Origin: Methylocucumis oryzae
Lineage (GTDB): Bacteria > Pseudomonadota > Gammaproteobacteria > Methylococcales > Methylomonadaceae
NCBI RefSeq assembly: GCF_000963695.1
Contig: NZ_LAJX01000190.1
Location: 1 to 33,852, forward strand
Direction of reading: 5' to 3'
Length of the DNA: 33,852 nt
A program made the translations under genes and the position numbers. The notes under the pieces are model-generated. The model saw only the letters and a program-made list of their open reading frames with translations, did not search any database and had not been told where the DNA came from. Positions 22,099 through 29,300 of this stretch are shown one piece after another (the first letter of the stretch is position 1; each line of letters starts with the position of its first letter).

Positions 22099-23490
22099 GT
22101 GGCGACGTCTTCAATACGAGGCAAGGATTCAGGGGCTTGCCAATGTCTGACGTCGATTTTGCCGGTGACGGCGGCGGAGATTAGGGCGGTGCGGCGTTCT
22201 TGCATTAACTCAATGCTTTTTAAGCACTTATATATGAGTTCATCAAGCGTTTCACATTTTCCTTCAATCCATGAAACCAGCTCATTTTGTTCATTTATTG
22301 GGGGGCTTACAAAATAAATGTTGGCTATTCTGCTAAGACCTAGATCATTATTCGTTGCGCCCCGTGTGTAAAGTTGAGATTGTTCATAACAGGCTGTTCC
22401 ATTAAGTGCAAAAGCAAGGAAATACGGATTTACTTTTGATGCGATGATTTTTAATACAGCAACATGAACCCATACTTGAAACGGAAAATCAAAATCAACA
22501 ACACGTGCAACTCCTGTAGTGCCACCTTTTGTAAGCAATACGTCACCTTTCATGGGGCGAACTCTTTTACTGAATTCTATAAAATCATTTTCACTAATGT
22601 ACTTTGCATCTTCTAGCGACCATCGTTCAACCTTAATGTTTCTGGCTGATATGAACATATAACCGTCATCTTGATATTTCGGAGAGAAGTGTGGGCCATC
22701 AACAATTTCTGTTACAACATTTTTAATACGCGAAACAATCCAATGCTCCGGTACCTCACCCAACCACTCAACCCCAGAATCCCGCATAGGCACATCAGGG
22801 TTTAAACCTTTAGTCACGGCATGACTAATCACTGCCTGACGTTTTTTCTTTTAGCAGTTGGATGAGTTGTTGTTGTTTTTCAATCAGGTTGTCTATTTTG
22901 GCGGTTTCGTGGCCAATAAACTCCAAAATATTTGCTTGTTCAGTTTTATTGGGCAATGGCAACAATAGTGCTTTGACAATACTAGAGTTAAGTCCGTGCA
23001 TAATAGAGCCTTTTCCATTAACTTCTATTTGACTTTTTATCTCATGACAGTCATCTATCAGCAATCTAAAATAACGCGGTAATATATTTTCTTCTTTTAC
23101 ACGTAAACGTAAGAGATGCGAATCAATAATGCCTTGTTCCACATCTTGGGGAACCAGTTCGCACTTACCACTTGTTCCCATCATAGTAATAAGCAAGTCT
23201 AAGGGTTGAATTTGATAGACTTGCATTTCTAAGAATTTTAATGAACTGATTCGTCGTTTTCCTAGCGTAAAATCTTTTTTAATTACATTTTCTTGTCCAT
23301 ACACTCTAATTCCATCATCAACCATATCTTCAAGTTTTAATGCACTTCCAAAAGGGCCAATTTTGATTCCCTCCGCTCCATCTTTCAAAAGAAATCTAAC
23401 TTGACGAGTTTCCCAATGGGCTGGAATTGCTCCAAGTGTTTCAACCCCAGAATCCTTATATTCAGGATACGCTTGATAACGACCAGCCAT
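22095..23490 (-). CDS. hsdS: Type I restriction specificity subunit HsdS (frameshift at 22842-22847)
   Basis: DNA-recognition subunit with two target-recognition domains in tandem. The first unit begins near DSGVETLGAIPAHWETRQ and the second near DSGVEWLGEVPEHWIVSR, each followed by a variable domain and a helical conserved region (IDNLIEKQQQLIQLLKEKR; ELIYKCLKSIELMQERR). Frame is lost in the central helical linker. Removing one A from A6 gives LLKEKRQAVISHAVTKGL and joins the halves into about 464 residues, a normal HsdS. The start overlaps the stop of the hsdM-tail copy (TAATG). Two natural half-subunits are possible but less likely because the break lies in a homopolymer. Confidence 0.92.
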
Positions 23491-23608
23491 TATGAATGTA
23501 CCTCTCGCAACAAGTCCATAATCTCTGCGCTCAGAGCATCCAAATCCCTTGGCGGTTGATATTGGTCAAAATGCCGGTTAAACGGTATTTCATAACCGAC
23601 AAGCCATC
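23490..23608 (-). pseudogene. Second copy of the hsdM 3' end (about 36 codons)
   Basis: This segment encodes [20 protein letters not shown], then [13 protein letters not shown], a diverged second copy of the C-terminus of HsdM (24277-24410). It has a 7-residue deletion relative to that copy. Its stop overlaps the hsdS ATG, as expected for the ancestral hsdM-hsdS junction. On its 5' side it is cut abruptly at the REP palindrome. It is best explained as the remnant left when the RAYT/REP segment entered the junction, by insertion or recombination between related alleles. A longer open frame exists but its beginning is only REP sequence. Confidence 0.75.
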
Positions 23609-23692
23609 GTAGGATGGGCAAAGGAGGTACGACGTGCCCATCAAAAATGCCAACCCTGTTTGATGGGCACGCTGTCGCTTTGCCCATCCTAC
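23609..23692. repeat. Inverted pair of REP elements (BIME-like)
   Basis: The outer arms GTAGGATGGGCAAAG (23609-23623) and its exact reverse complement (23678-23692) enclose inner arms CGTGCCCATCAAA (23633-23645) and its exact reverse complement (23659-23671). Each half also holds GATGGGCA...TGCCCATC, itself an imperfect hairpin, so the structure is two REP units facing each other. It lies 6 bp past the RAYT stop, the usual place for REP sequences that the transposase recognises. Confidence 0.85.
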
Positions 23693-23697
23693 TTATT

Positions 23698-24231
23698 CTA
23701 TTCATTGCCGATGTTTTCATGATTTAACTGGATAAATTGATCCTCTAACTCAATTCCTGGCTCGTACCATCCTTTGTGGACGGCTTGGTTAAATGAGCTG
23801 TACGGCCAATCCTGTGGTCTGGAAACGTATCCATGTTTAACCGGATTAAAATGAATGTAATCCACATGCTGCCGCCAATCGTTTTCATCGCGAATGTAAT
23901 GCTCCCAAAACCGACGTTGCCAAATGCCTTTTTCACGTTTTTTGGTCTTGGAATCACTGATTACCCGGCTTGGCAATCCGGCTGAAAATTTACGTTTAAT
24001 CACCATCCAGCGTTTAGAGAAATCGTCATCGTTTTCCGGTAATCGCCATAGGGTATGTAAATGCTCTGGTAAAACGACTATTGCATCAATTTCAAACGGG
24101 TAACGTGATTTGCACAAGCGAAAGGCGGCACGCAATCGCTCTATGTGTTCAATTAATATCGGCTGTCTATTTTCGGTCACTACGGTAAAAAAATAACGCG
24201 CACCGGGTTGATAAAGTCGCCGATATTGCAT
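23698..24231 (-). CDS. rayt: REP-associated tyrosine transposase (RAYT)
   Basis: Y1/HUH-type transposase-like single-strand nuclease of the TnpA-REP group, which acts on REP palindromes. The 177-residue product starts [19 protein letters not shown]. It has the HUH metal motif in [11 protein letters not shown] (about residue 55) and the conserved [20 protein letters not shown] region, then NPVKHGYV, which holds the probable catalytic tyrosine. It sits in the middle of the hsd operon, between hsdM and the duplicated hsdM tail, with an inverted REP pair at its 3' side. Frame intact. RAYTs are usually single-copy domesticated genes, not classical insertion sequences. Confidence 0.92.
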   Translation of the reverse strand: MQYRRLYQPGARYFFTVVTENRQPILIEHIERLRAAFRLCKSRYPFEIDAIVVLPEHLHTLWRLPENDDDFSKRWMVIKRKFSAGLPSRVISDSKTKKREKGIWQRRFWEHYIRDENDWRQHVDYIHFNPVKHGYVSRPQDWPYSSFNQAVHKGWYEPGIELEDQFIQLNHENIGNE

Positions 24232-24276
24232 TTCATCCCTCTATGATGATTTTCAAACGCTTGCGGATGGCGTTGT

Positions 24277-26605
24277 TCACGAATGCACCTCACGCAATAG
24301 GGCCATAATCTCGGCGCTGACTTTATCCAGGTCTGCGTCGATTTCCACTAAATCCCGTGGTGGCTGGTATTGGTAAAAATGCCGGTTAAACGGTATTTCA
24401 TAACCGACAATCCCAATTTGCTGATCTTTGTCATCCTTTTTACTAGCATCTATCCAGGCGTCCGGCACATGCGGATGGACTTCTTTCAGAAAGTAAGCTT
24501 CGTTGACCGCATTGACGGATTGACTTGGATCAAGCGACACATTCTCATAGTCGCGCAGCTCGCTATCGGCTTGGTATTCTATGATTTGGCCATCTACCGC
24601 GAATAAGCCGTAGATTGGATTAGGTTTAGCGCGATGCGTTTTCTTAATCACTTTTTCCGCCGCAGGATTTTTCCAACTGACAGCGGCTTTAATCTGTTTT
24701 TTGTCTTTTGCGTCCAGGAATACACCCGCTTGTTTACTGGCTGCGTTCAGCACATTATCAAACAAATTCATGTCGTCATACTGTTCCAGTCCGATAATGG
24801 CTTGCAGTTGTCGCGCTTTTAGCAGCAGCTTTTTCTGCTCCAGCCAAAGTGTACGATCCAGCAGATCTTTAAGGTGTTTTTCCTTGAGTTCGCTAAAATG
24901 GTGTTTGCAATATTTCCGTATTGCTTCGCCGTGCGCGCTTAAGTCACCGTAATGTTCGCAATCCGGATGGTCGGACCAGTGATCGTCTGTTGCATATTCG
25001 GCGTAAATCCATTGCATCGCTGCATTTAGTGCACCACTGTCAAAACGTAAGGTTTCTAGTCGCTGATCGCTAAATTGGTAGGACTCGCGTAATGGCCGCT
25101 CTATGGTGATGCGACGATAACCAAATTCATGGGTATTAAAAAATTTTGCTGGCAAAGGTTTTTACAGCTTCAGTTTTGGCATTCGCAGATTGACGACCGC
25201 GATTGCTTTTTTGCTCGCTGGCTTTATTCAGTTCGTAAGGCTCTATCACGGCAAAAGCGCCGAAGCAGCGGGTGATAGTCGCAATATCGTCATCGTCCAT
25301 CACGTTGCGCTTGCTACCTAATGATTTGCGCATTTTTCCGTATAAATTGACACCGTTGATGAGTTGCACTTTTCCTTTGCGTTCAGTGGCTTTTTTATTG
25401 GACAGTATCCAGATATAGGTCGCGATACCGGTGTTGTAAAACATATCGGTTGGCAAGGCGACAATCGCTTCCAATAAATCCGCTTCCAGAATGTAACGAC
25501 GTATTTCCGATTCGCCAGAACCCGCACCGCCAGTGAACAAAGGTGAGCCGTTGAGAATAATACCTATGCGTGCACCTCCATCGGCAGAATCGCGTAATTT
25601 GCTGATCAGATGCAATAAGAACAGTAACGAGCCATCAGAGACACGCGGTAAACCCGGCCCAAAACGACCAGCAAAACCTTTTAGCGTGTGTTCATCTTTA
25701 ATGTCAGTTTCAATCTTTTTCCAGTCCACGCCAAATGGCGGGTTGGAAAGCATGTAATCAAATTTGTCAGCGTAGAGTTGGTCGTTGGATAAGGTATTAC
25801 CCAGTTTGATATTTTTGACTTCTTGCCCTTTGATAAGCATATCCGCTTTGCAAATCGCATAGCTTTCAGGATTCAGTTCTTGACCATACGAACGCATCAC
25901 CGCTTGCGGATTGAGTTCGTGAACGTATTCCATACCCGCAGAGAGAAATCCGCCTGTGCCAGCGGTAGGGTCATAGAGTGTGCGAATAATGCCGGGTTTA
26001 GTCAGTGCTTCATCATCTTCCATGAATACCAGCGAGGTCGTGAGGCGGATAATGTCGCGCGGGGTAAAGTGTTCGCCAGCGGTATCGTTTGAGCTTTCAG
26101 CAAAACGCCGAATCAGCTCTTCAAACACCAAACCCATGTCATGATTGGAAATGACCTTGGGGCTTAAATCAGTAGTTCTGACTTTTTGCACAATCTTGTA
26201 CAGCAGATTGGCATCGTTCAATTGACCAATAAATTCTACAAATTTGAAGTATTCAAAAATCTCTCGCGCATCTTTGGAAAAGCTTTGGATATAGCTTTCT
26301 AAATTGGCAGCGATACCGGCTTCACCCAGTTTGGACAAGTCCATTTTTGAGATGTTGTAAAACGACAAGCCATTTGTGGCTCTGAGTAACAACTTTTCTT
26401 GCGCTTCTTCCGGCAAGTTCATCGCTTGCACTTTCTCGACCTGCGCTAACACAGCTTCTTTGCTATCTTCCAATACGCATTCAAGACGACGTAACAAAGT
26501 AAAAGGCAAAATGATGCGACCGTATTGGCTTTGTTTAAAGTCACCGCGTAGCAAGTCTGCTAATAACCAGATGTAGTCCGCTAAGTTGTTAGGTGTTTGG
26601 TTCAT
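24277..26605 (-). CDS. hsdM: Type I DNA methyltransferase subunit HsdM (frameshift at 25138-25143)
   Basis: N6-adenine methyltransferase subunit of the type I complex. The ATG at 26605 ([13 protein letters not shown]) has AAGGA 5 nt upstream and is preferred over the longer frame. An HsdM N-terminal helical domain is followed by GEHFTPRD (~177), SAM motif [10 protein letters not shown] (~212) and the catalytic NPPF (~288). Frame is lost after KTFASKIF. Removing one base from the A4T6 run gives a join to [20 protein letters not shown] and a long C-terminal extension, total about 775 residues, typical of this HsdM subfamily. It ends in [16 protein letters not shown] and LREVHS, repeated downstream of the RAYT. 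Confidence 0.93.
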
Positions 26606-26825
26606 AGTGTCCTTTCTATTACTTGCGATTGCAGAGTGTGAGGCTGTAGTCAATTAAACGGCGAATAGTACCATGTAGAGAATAGACTAAAAAAGCGTGT
26701 TCTAATATAAATCGCGGTATTCAGTATAGGCTTCAAAACGGCATACACTGAAGTTTCATTTTGGCACTTGCCTGCTTTTAGAAAGCCGCAATCGGCAAGG
26801 CGACTTGGATAATTTGCCTTATTAT

Positions 26826-26942
26826 CTTTGGGCGTTACCTGGGGAGATGTCGCCCTGGTATGACTCGGTTAGATTGTGTAGGCAAACTAAAAAAGGATGT
26901 TGGCAGGATGTATTTGCACGAATTGAAACGGAATTAAATTAG
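26826..26942 (+). pseudogene. C-terminal fragment of a TPR-type glycosyltransferase
   Basis: A plus-strand frame open from 26730 ends LWALPGEMSPWYDSVRLCRQ, then TKKGCWQDVFARIETELN. The pattern PWY.S.RL.RQ...G.W..VF.RI..EL is the usual end of TPR-repeat/SPINDLY-like glycosyltransferases in Proteobacteria. Only about 40 residues match; the bulk of the gene is absent upstream, where hsdM begins on the other strand. I read it as a truncated leftover from before the island was assembled. The family assignment is from memory of the motif. Confidence 0.5.
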
Positions 26943-27030
26943 CAGTAATTTAGCCATTTTGAATTGGTGAATCCGTTATTTACCCCCAAATATCAGGTAA
27001 AATCGCACCCAAATATCGGCCAAACTTACA

Positions 27031-27059
27031 CAAGCCGTGCATTTAAACCCGTTGGAAAA
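27031..27059 (+). repeat. 29-bp direct repeat, left copy (possible att site)
   Basis: The 29 bases beginning CAAGCCGTGC and ending GTTGGAAAA occur again at 29054-29082 in the same orientation. Weaker similarity extends on both sides (CGCACC and CGGCC upstream, AAGAATATG and GAAGAATT downstream), with small gaps. The two copies enclose hicBA, the NERD gene, the XRE gene and the phage-type regulator. Confidence 0.75.
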
Positions 27060-27074
27060 AGAATATGAGAAGAA

Positions 27075-27305
27075 TTAGCTTTTATTTCTTGCCTTAAACC
27101 ATTCGTCTCTATCTATTTCAGCTTGCTTAAGTAATCTTGATAATAAATCAACACTAATTTCTTGCCTATGCGGATTTGGCAACGTAAGAACGCTTTTACC
27201 TTTTACCATATACGGATGTTTACCTCCGCTATAAGGTCCTTCAAACTTTAAATATCTGAGCGTTGCTACTAATTCGCTCCAACTAATAGGAGTTAGCTTA
27301 GGCAA
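27075..27305 (-). CDS. hicA: HicA-family mRNA interferase toxin
   Basis: Double-stranded-RNA-binding-fold toxin that cleaves mRNA. The 76-residue product has the family core SWSELVATLRYLKFEGPYSG, then GKHPYM with the catalytic His, and LTLPNPHRQEISVDLLSRLLKQA. The start appears to be TTG at 27305 (MPKLTPISW), overlapping the hicB stop, with GGAGG immediately before it; no ATG or GTG start is available. It lies downstream of its antitoxin, the hicB-hicA order. Confidence 0.9.
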   Translation of the reverse strand: MPKLTPISWSELVATLRYLKFEGPYSGGKHPYMVKGKSVLTLPNPHRQEISVDLLSRLLKQAEIDRDEWFKARNKS

Positions 27306-27549
27306 CCTCCATTATCCTTGGTGTGCTAATAACCAAACCGTCGATAGGTGGAATTTCTAAACCTCTGCTATTATGAATTAAAATCCAACCTTCAACGCTC
27401 TCGGCTAAATTCTTCCTACACTCTTCCAATGTTTTGCCGGTTGCCCAAACACCGTTTAATCCTTCTATCTCGCCGTAATAGGGTTCATCATCTTCGATTA
27501 ATTCGTAATGTGCTTTATTTAATGCAGCGTCGATATATTCTCTAATCAT
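27298..27549 (-). CDS. hicB: HicB-family antitoxin
   Basis: Partner antitoxin of HicA, with a partially degraded RNase H fold. The 83-residue product has the hallmark YYGEIEGLNGVWATGKTLEE, then CRKNLAESVEGWILIHNSRG. It is the short form without an obvious separate C-terminal DNA-binding domain. AGGTAACA precedes the ATG, and the ten bases AGGTAACAAT are repeated 16 bp upstream. It overlaps hicA by 8 nt. Confidence 0.9.
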   Translation of the reverse strand: MIREYIDAALNKAHYELIEDDEPYYGEIEGLNGVWATGKTLEECRKNLAESVEGWILIHNSRGLEIPPIDGLVISTPRIMEVA

Positions 27550-27573
27550 TGTTACCTAGCCTTATTGTTACCT
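27548..27573 (-). promoter_or_regulatory. Direct repeat spanning the hicB start
   Basis: The ten bases ATTGTTACCT (plus strand) occur at 27548-27557 and 27564-27573. On the coding strand each reads AGGTAACAAT, so the ribosome-binding site and first start-codon bases are duplicated. This may be an operator for hicBA autoregulation or a local duplication. Confidence 0.35.
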
Positions 27574-27632
27574 GTTCTGGCGTTGTCCTTTTTAAATACT
27601 TTCTTAAGGTTACGAAACTATTTTTCTAAGGC

Positions 27633-28272
27633 TTATTGCTTATATTTGCTTTGTATATACTCAATGTGTTCTTCATCTACCTTATTTGAACGCTTACTTC
27701 TTTTGTACTCTATTTTTCCAATTGCTTCATATACTTGATTTTCGTCTAATATGTCGTTATTAAATTGCGATATATATTTGACTAAGTCATTTAGTTTTAC
27801 AACGTTTGTTCGGTAAATTAGTTTTTATTTCGACTTCAGAATTAGTAAACACAACTATTGAAATTATCCATTCTTTTGATATGCCTACTACATTGCTCAA
27901 ATGATAGATGTGACCATTATTTTGTAATAAGGGATTTAAGAATTTATATTTTTTTTGACTATTTTTGAATGTTTGCGTCCATTTGTGCTGTTTTTCATTA
28001 CCATAAATCCATCCTTTATAGTCCTTTGTTTCGATTATAAAAATACCTTTTCTTGAAAATAAAATGTGATCAATTTGAGTTGAACCGTTAGTGGTAGGGA
28101 TTGTGATATTGTTTTTTAAATGATACCCATGCTCTTCAATAGATTGTAGCGTTATCCTTACCTTTTTTTCACCTTCGTTCTCTTTATAGATTAGATTTTT
28201 TCTTCCTGTTTGATAACCAATGCTAAATGGAATTGCTAAAAAAGCTAACGTGACTATCATTTCAACTATCAT
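27633..28272 (-). CDS. NERD-domain protein, membrane-anchored (one frameshift near 27807-27810)
   Basis: NERD is a nuclease-related domain found in mobile and defence loci; the exact reaction is not established. The product starts MIVEMIVTLAFLAIPFSIGY, a probable N-terminal membrane helix. It has the NERD core STQIDHILFSRKGIFIIETK (Asp...Glu-x-Lys) followed by DYKGWIYG. As read it stops at 27787. Removing one A near CCGAACAAACG extends it through VVKLNDLVKYISQFN to a lysine-rich end at 27633, total about 212 residues. AAGGA lies about 10 nt before the ATG. Confidence 0.8.
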
Positions 28273-28392
28273 TTATCTTAATTCCTTTATTTCCTTTCTA
28301 TATAGCTATAATTAGCTCTATCTAGCTTACAAGTTAGCCTAGCTTGTCTAGCGCGTCAATCCTTCGCGTCCATTTCTTTTTAATTTGTTCGG

Positions 28393-28661
28393 CTATTTTG
28401 TACCCGTTAATAGATTTTGTTTTTCTCGAATCTCCTCTAGTTCTGGGCTGATTTGTCCAGCTTCAGGAATTGTTAAAGCCGTAGTAAGCTAATAAGCGTA
28501 TTGAGGCCATCTTTTTACAATTGCTTCAATATGTTCCTCGTTTGCTCTTTGGATACCGTTTTCAACGTTTGCCCAGGTTTTTGCCTTTAACCTGTTTCAG
28601 CCTCAAACATTGTTCTATCCATCGATAAAGATTCTCTAAGTTTTCTGATTCTATTTTTCAT
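28393..28661 (-). pseudogene. XRE-like phage-type regulator, broken by a frameshift and an internal stop
   Basis: The frame starts MKNRIRKLRESLSMDRTMFE at 28661, stops after AETG, and continues in another frame as KAKTWANVENGIQRANEEHI, then RWPQYAY, a stop (28489-28491) where Trp is expected, and LTT. Repairing one T at 28589-28590 joins the frames into about 89 codons ending at 28393. The sequence pattern (short HTH with RWPQYA.WL.TG) is that of small prophage or XRE regulators. The frameshift resembles other homopolymer errors here, but the extra TAG suggests real decay or a second error. It is divergent to the gene at 28736. Confidence 0.6.
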
Positions 28662-28670
28662 AAATCACCA

Positions 28671-28690
28671 AATATTAGTTGACTAATATT
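28671..28690. promoter_or_regulatory. Palindromic operator candidate between divergent regulators
   Basis: AATATTAGT (28671-28679) and ACTAATATT (28682-28690) form a perfect 9-bp inverted repeat with a 2-bp centre; a further TAGTCA half-site follows at 28691. It lies 10 bp upstream of the XRE start and about 45 bp upstream of the divergent gene, the usual place for a repressor operator. Confidence 0.6.
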
Positions 28691-28735
28691 TAGTCATTGA
28701 TTTTAACCAGCCACAAACAGGCTAAGGGGTCAATT

Positions 28736-28969
28736 ATGGAACAAACACCAATGCAAGACAACACGATGGAAAAACAGTTAATGCAGCTACCGATAAGCGT
28801 TAACGTCTCTTTACCAATGATTCATCAAAGGCAATCCGCCGAACTTAACGGCTTATCTGAAGGCATGAGGGGTTGGATAGATAACGGCTACTTACTCGTT
28901 AAAGTGGGGCGTTACACAATGGTTAACCTCGTTCAACTCGCTGAACGACTCAAAAACGGAACGCTATAA
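28736..28969 (+). CDS. Small phage-type regulator/excisionase-like protein
   Basis: A 77-residue protein on the strand opposite to its neighbours. The ATG at 28736 (MEQTPMQDNTME) has AAGGGG 7 nt upstream; a longer TTG-initiated frame is unlikely. The core HQRQSAELNGLSEGMRGWID, then NGYLLVKVGRYTMVNLVQL, resembles winged-helix excisionase/AlpA-like regulators, including those of filamentous phages, where a short HTH is followed by G-x-V-x-x-W and K-x-G-x-x-x-V-N. The pairing with a divergent XRE gene across a palindrome supports a prophage-type switch. Assignment is by pattern only. Confidence 0.65.
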   Translation: MEQTPMQDNTMEKQLMQLPISVNVSLPMIHQRQSAELNGLSEGMRGWIDNGYLLVKVGRYTMVNLVQLAERLKNGTL

Positions 28970-29053
28970 AACTAGCCAATCAAGCAAAAGGAAAAACAAC
29001 CATGACAACGAATGACTTACCCACTTTACCGCCACGCACCGGAATTCCTCGGC

Positions 29054-29082
29054 CAAGCCGTGCATTTAAACCCGTTGGAAAA
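29054..29082 (+). repeat. 29-bp direct repeat, right copy (possible att site)
   Basis: Identical over 29 bases to 27031-27059, same orientation, about 2.0 kb apart. It lies about 95 bp beyond the 3' end of tRNA-Lys and inside a truncated gene. No part of it matches the tRNA itself, so it is not the standard tRNA-derived att sequence. Confidence 0.75.
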
Positions 29083-29133
29083 TCAAAATGGAAAGAATAT
29101 GGAAAGAATTTCCCTATCCTGAGCGGTGGGCAT

Positions 29134-29164
29134 AAAAAAAAGCCAGTTAAAAAACTGGCTTTTT
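29134..29164 (-). terminator. Rho-independent terminator of tRNA-Lys (looks bidirectional)
   Basis: AGCCAGTT (29141-29148) and AACTGGCT (29153-29160) form an 8-bp stem with a 4-base loop, extended by flanking A/T runs on both sides. On the minus strand it lies 13 bp after the tRNA CCA end and is followed by a T7 tract. It would also stop plus-strand transcription leaving the island. Confidence 0.9.
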
Positions 29165-29176
29165 CAATGACTTATA

Positions 29177-29253
29177 TGGTGGGTCGCATGCGATTCGAAC
29201 GCATGACCATCGCATTAAAAAGTGCGGTGCTCTACCGGCTGAGCTAGCGACCC
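29177..29253 (-). tRNA. tRNA-Lys(UUU), CCA encoded, 8-nt anticodon loop as read
   Basis: A complete cloverleaf is visible: acceptor GGGTCGC/GCGACCC, D-arm GCTC/GAGC, T-arm ATGCG-TTCGAAT-CGCAT, discriminator A and an encoded CCA. The anticodon loop reads CTTTTTAA, 8 nt with five T, where tRNA-Lys normally has CTTTTAA; total 77 nt instead of 76. The anticodon stem has four pairs plus a C-A mismatch at its base. The extra T fits the homopolymer errors elsewhere. Its position after queC is conserved in gammaproteobacteria, and this tRNA is a known integration site for islands. Confidence 0.95.
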
Positions 29254-29267
29254 GACAAAGAATGCTT

Positions 29268-29295
29268 ATTATAAAGATGTTTTAAAAATATGCAA
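29268..29295 (-). promoter_or_regulatory. Promoter of tRNA-Lys
   Basis: Minus-strand TTGCAT (29290-29295) and a perfect TATAAT (29268-29273) with a 16-bp spacer lie just before the tRNA, so the RNA would start about 7-10 bp upstream of the mature 5' end. Confidence 0.75.
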
Positions 29296-29300
29296 GCATT

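Larger units (their letters stand above)
26606..27074. other. Stretch between hsdM and hicA without an intact gene
   Basis: It holds the upstream region of hsdM, the glycosyltransferase fragment, a short direct repeat CCCAAATATC (26985-26994 and 27008-27017) and the left copy of a 29-bp repeat. A TTGACT on the minus strand near 26650 could be an hsdM -35 element, but I cannot find a convincing -10. Confidence 0.5.
29002..29247 (+). pseudogene. Truncated small gene following the phage-type regulator
   Basis: The ATG at 29002 has AAAGGA about 10 nt upstream and begins MTTNDLPTLPPRTGIPRPSR. Only about the first 40 codons (to roughly 29130) look genuine; beyond that the frame runs through the tRNA-Lys terminator and antisense through the tRNA, so the native 3' end has been lost. 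The right copy of the 29-bp repeat lies inside codons 18-27. It is probably the second gene of a small phage or plasmid operon cut at the island border. Function unknown. Confidence 0.5.

Noticed and set aside
22095-23490. Two separate half-size HsdS genes, as in dimeric half-subunit systems
   Set aside because: The break lies in an A6 run in the central helix, and removing one A joins the halves into a normal two-domain HsdS; the second half also lacks its own ribosome-binding site.
24277-25155. Independent gene of unknown function downstream of hsdM
   Set aside because: It continues the HsdM C-terminal extension in another frame across an A/T run; total length then fits the HsdM subfamily.
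28273-28392. Possible CRISPR-like or iteron array (recurrent TAGCT near 28303-28355)
   Set aside because: The repeats are only 5-6 bp, unevenly spaced and variable; no array structure and no cas or rep genes.
29177-29253. tRNA-Lys 3' end as the source of the island att repeat
   Set aside because: No second copy of the tRNA 3' sequence was found in the window; the 29-bp repeat does not overlap the tRNA.
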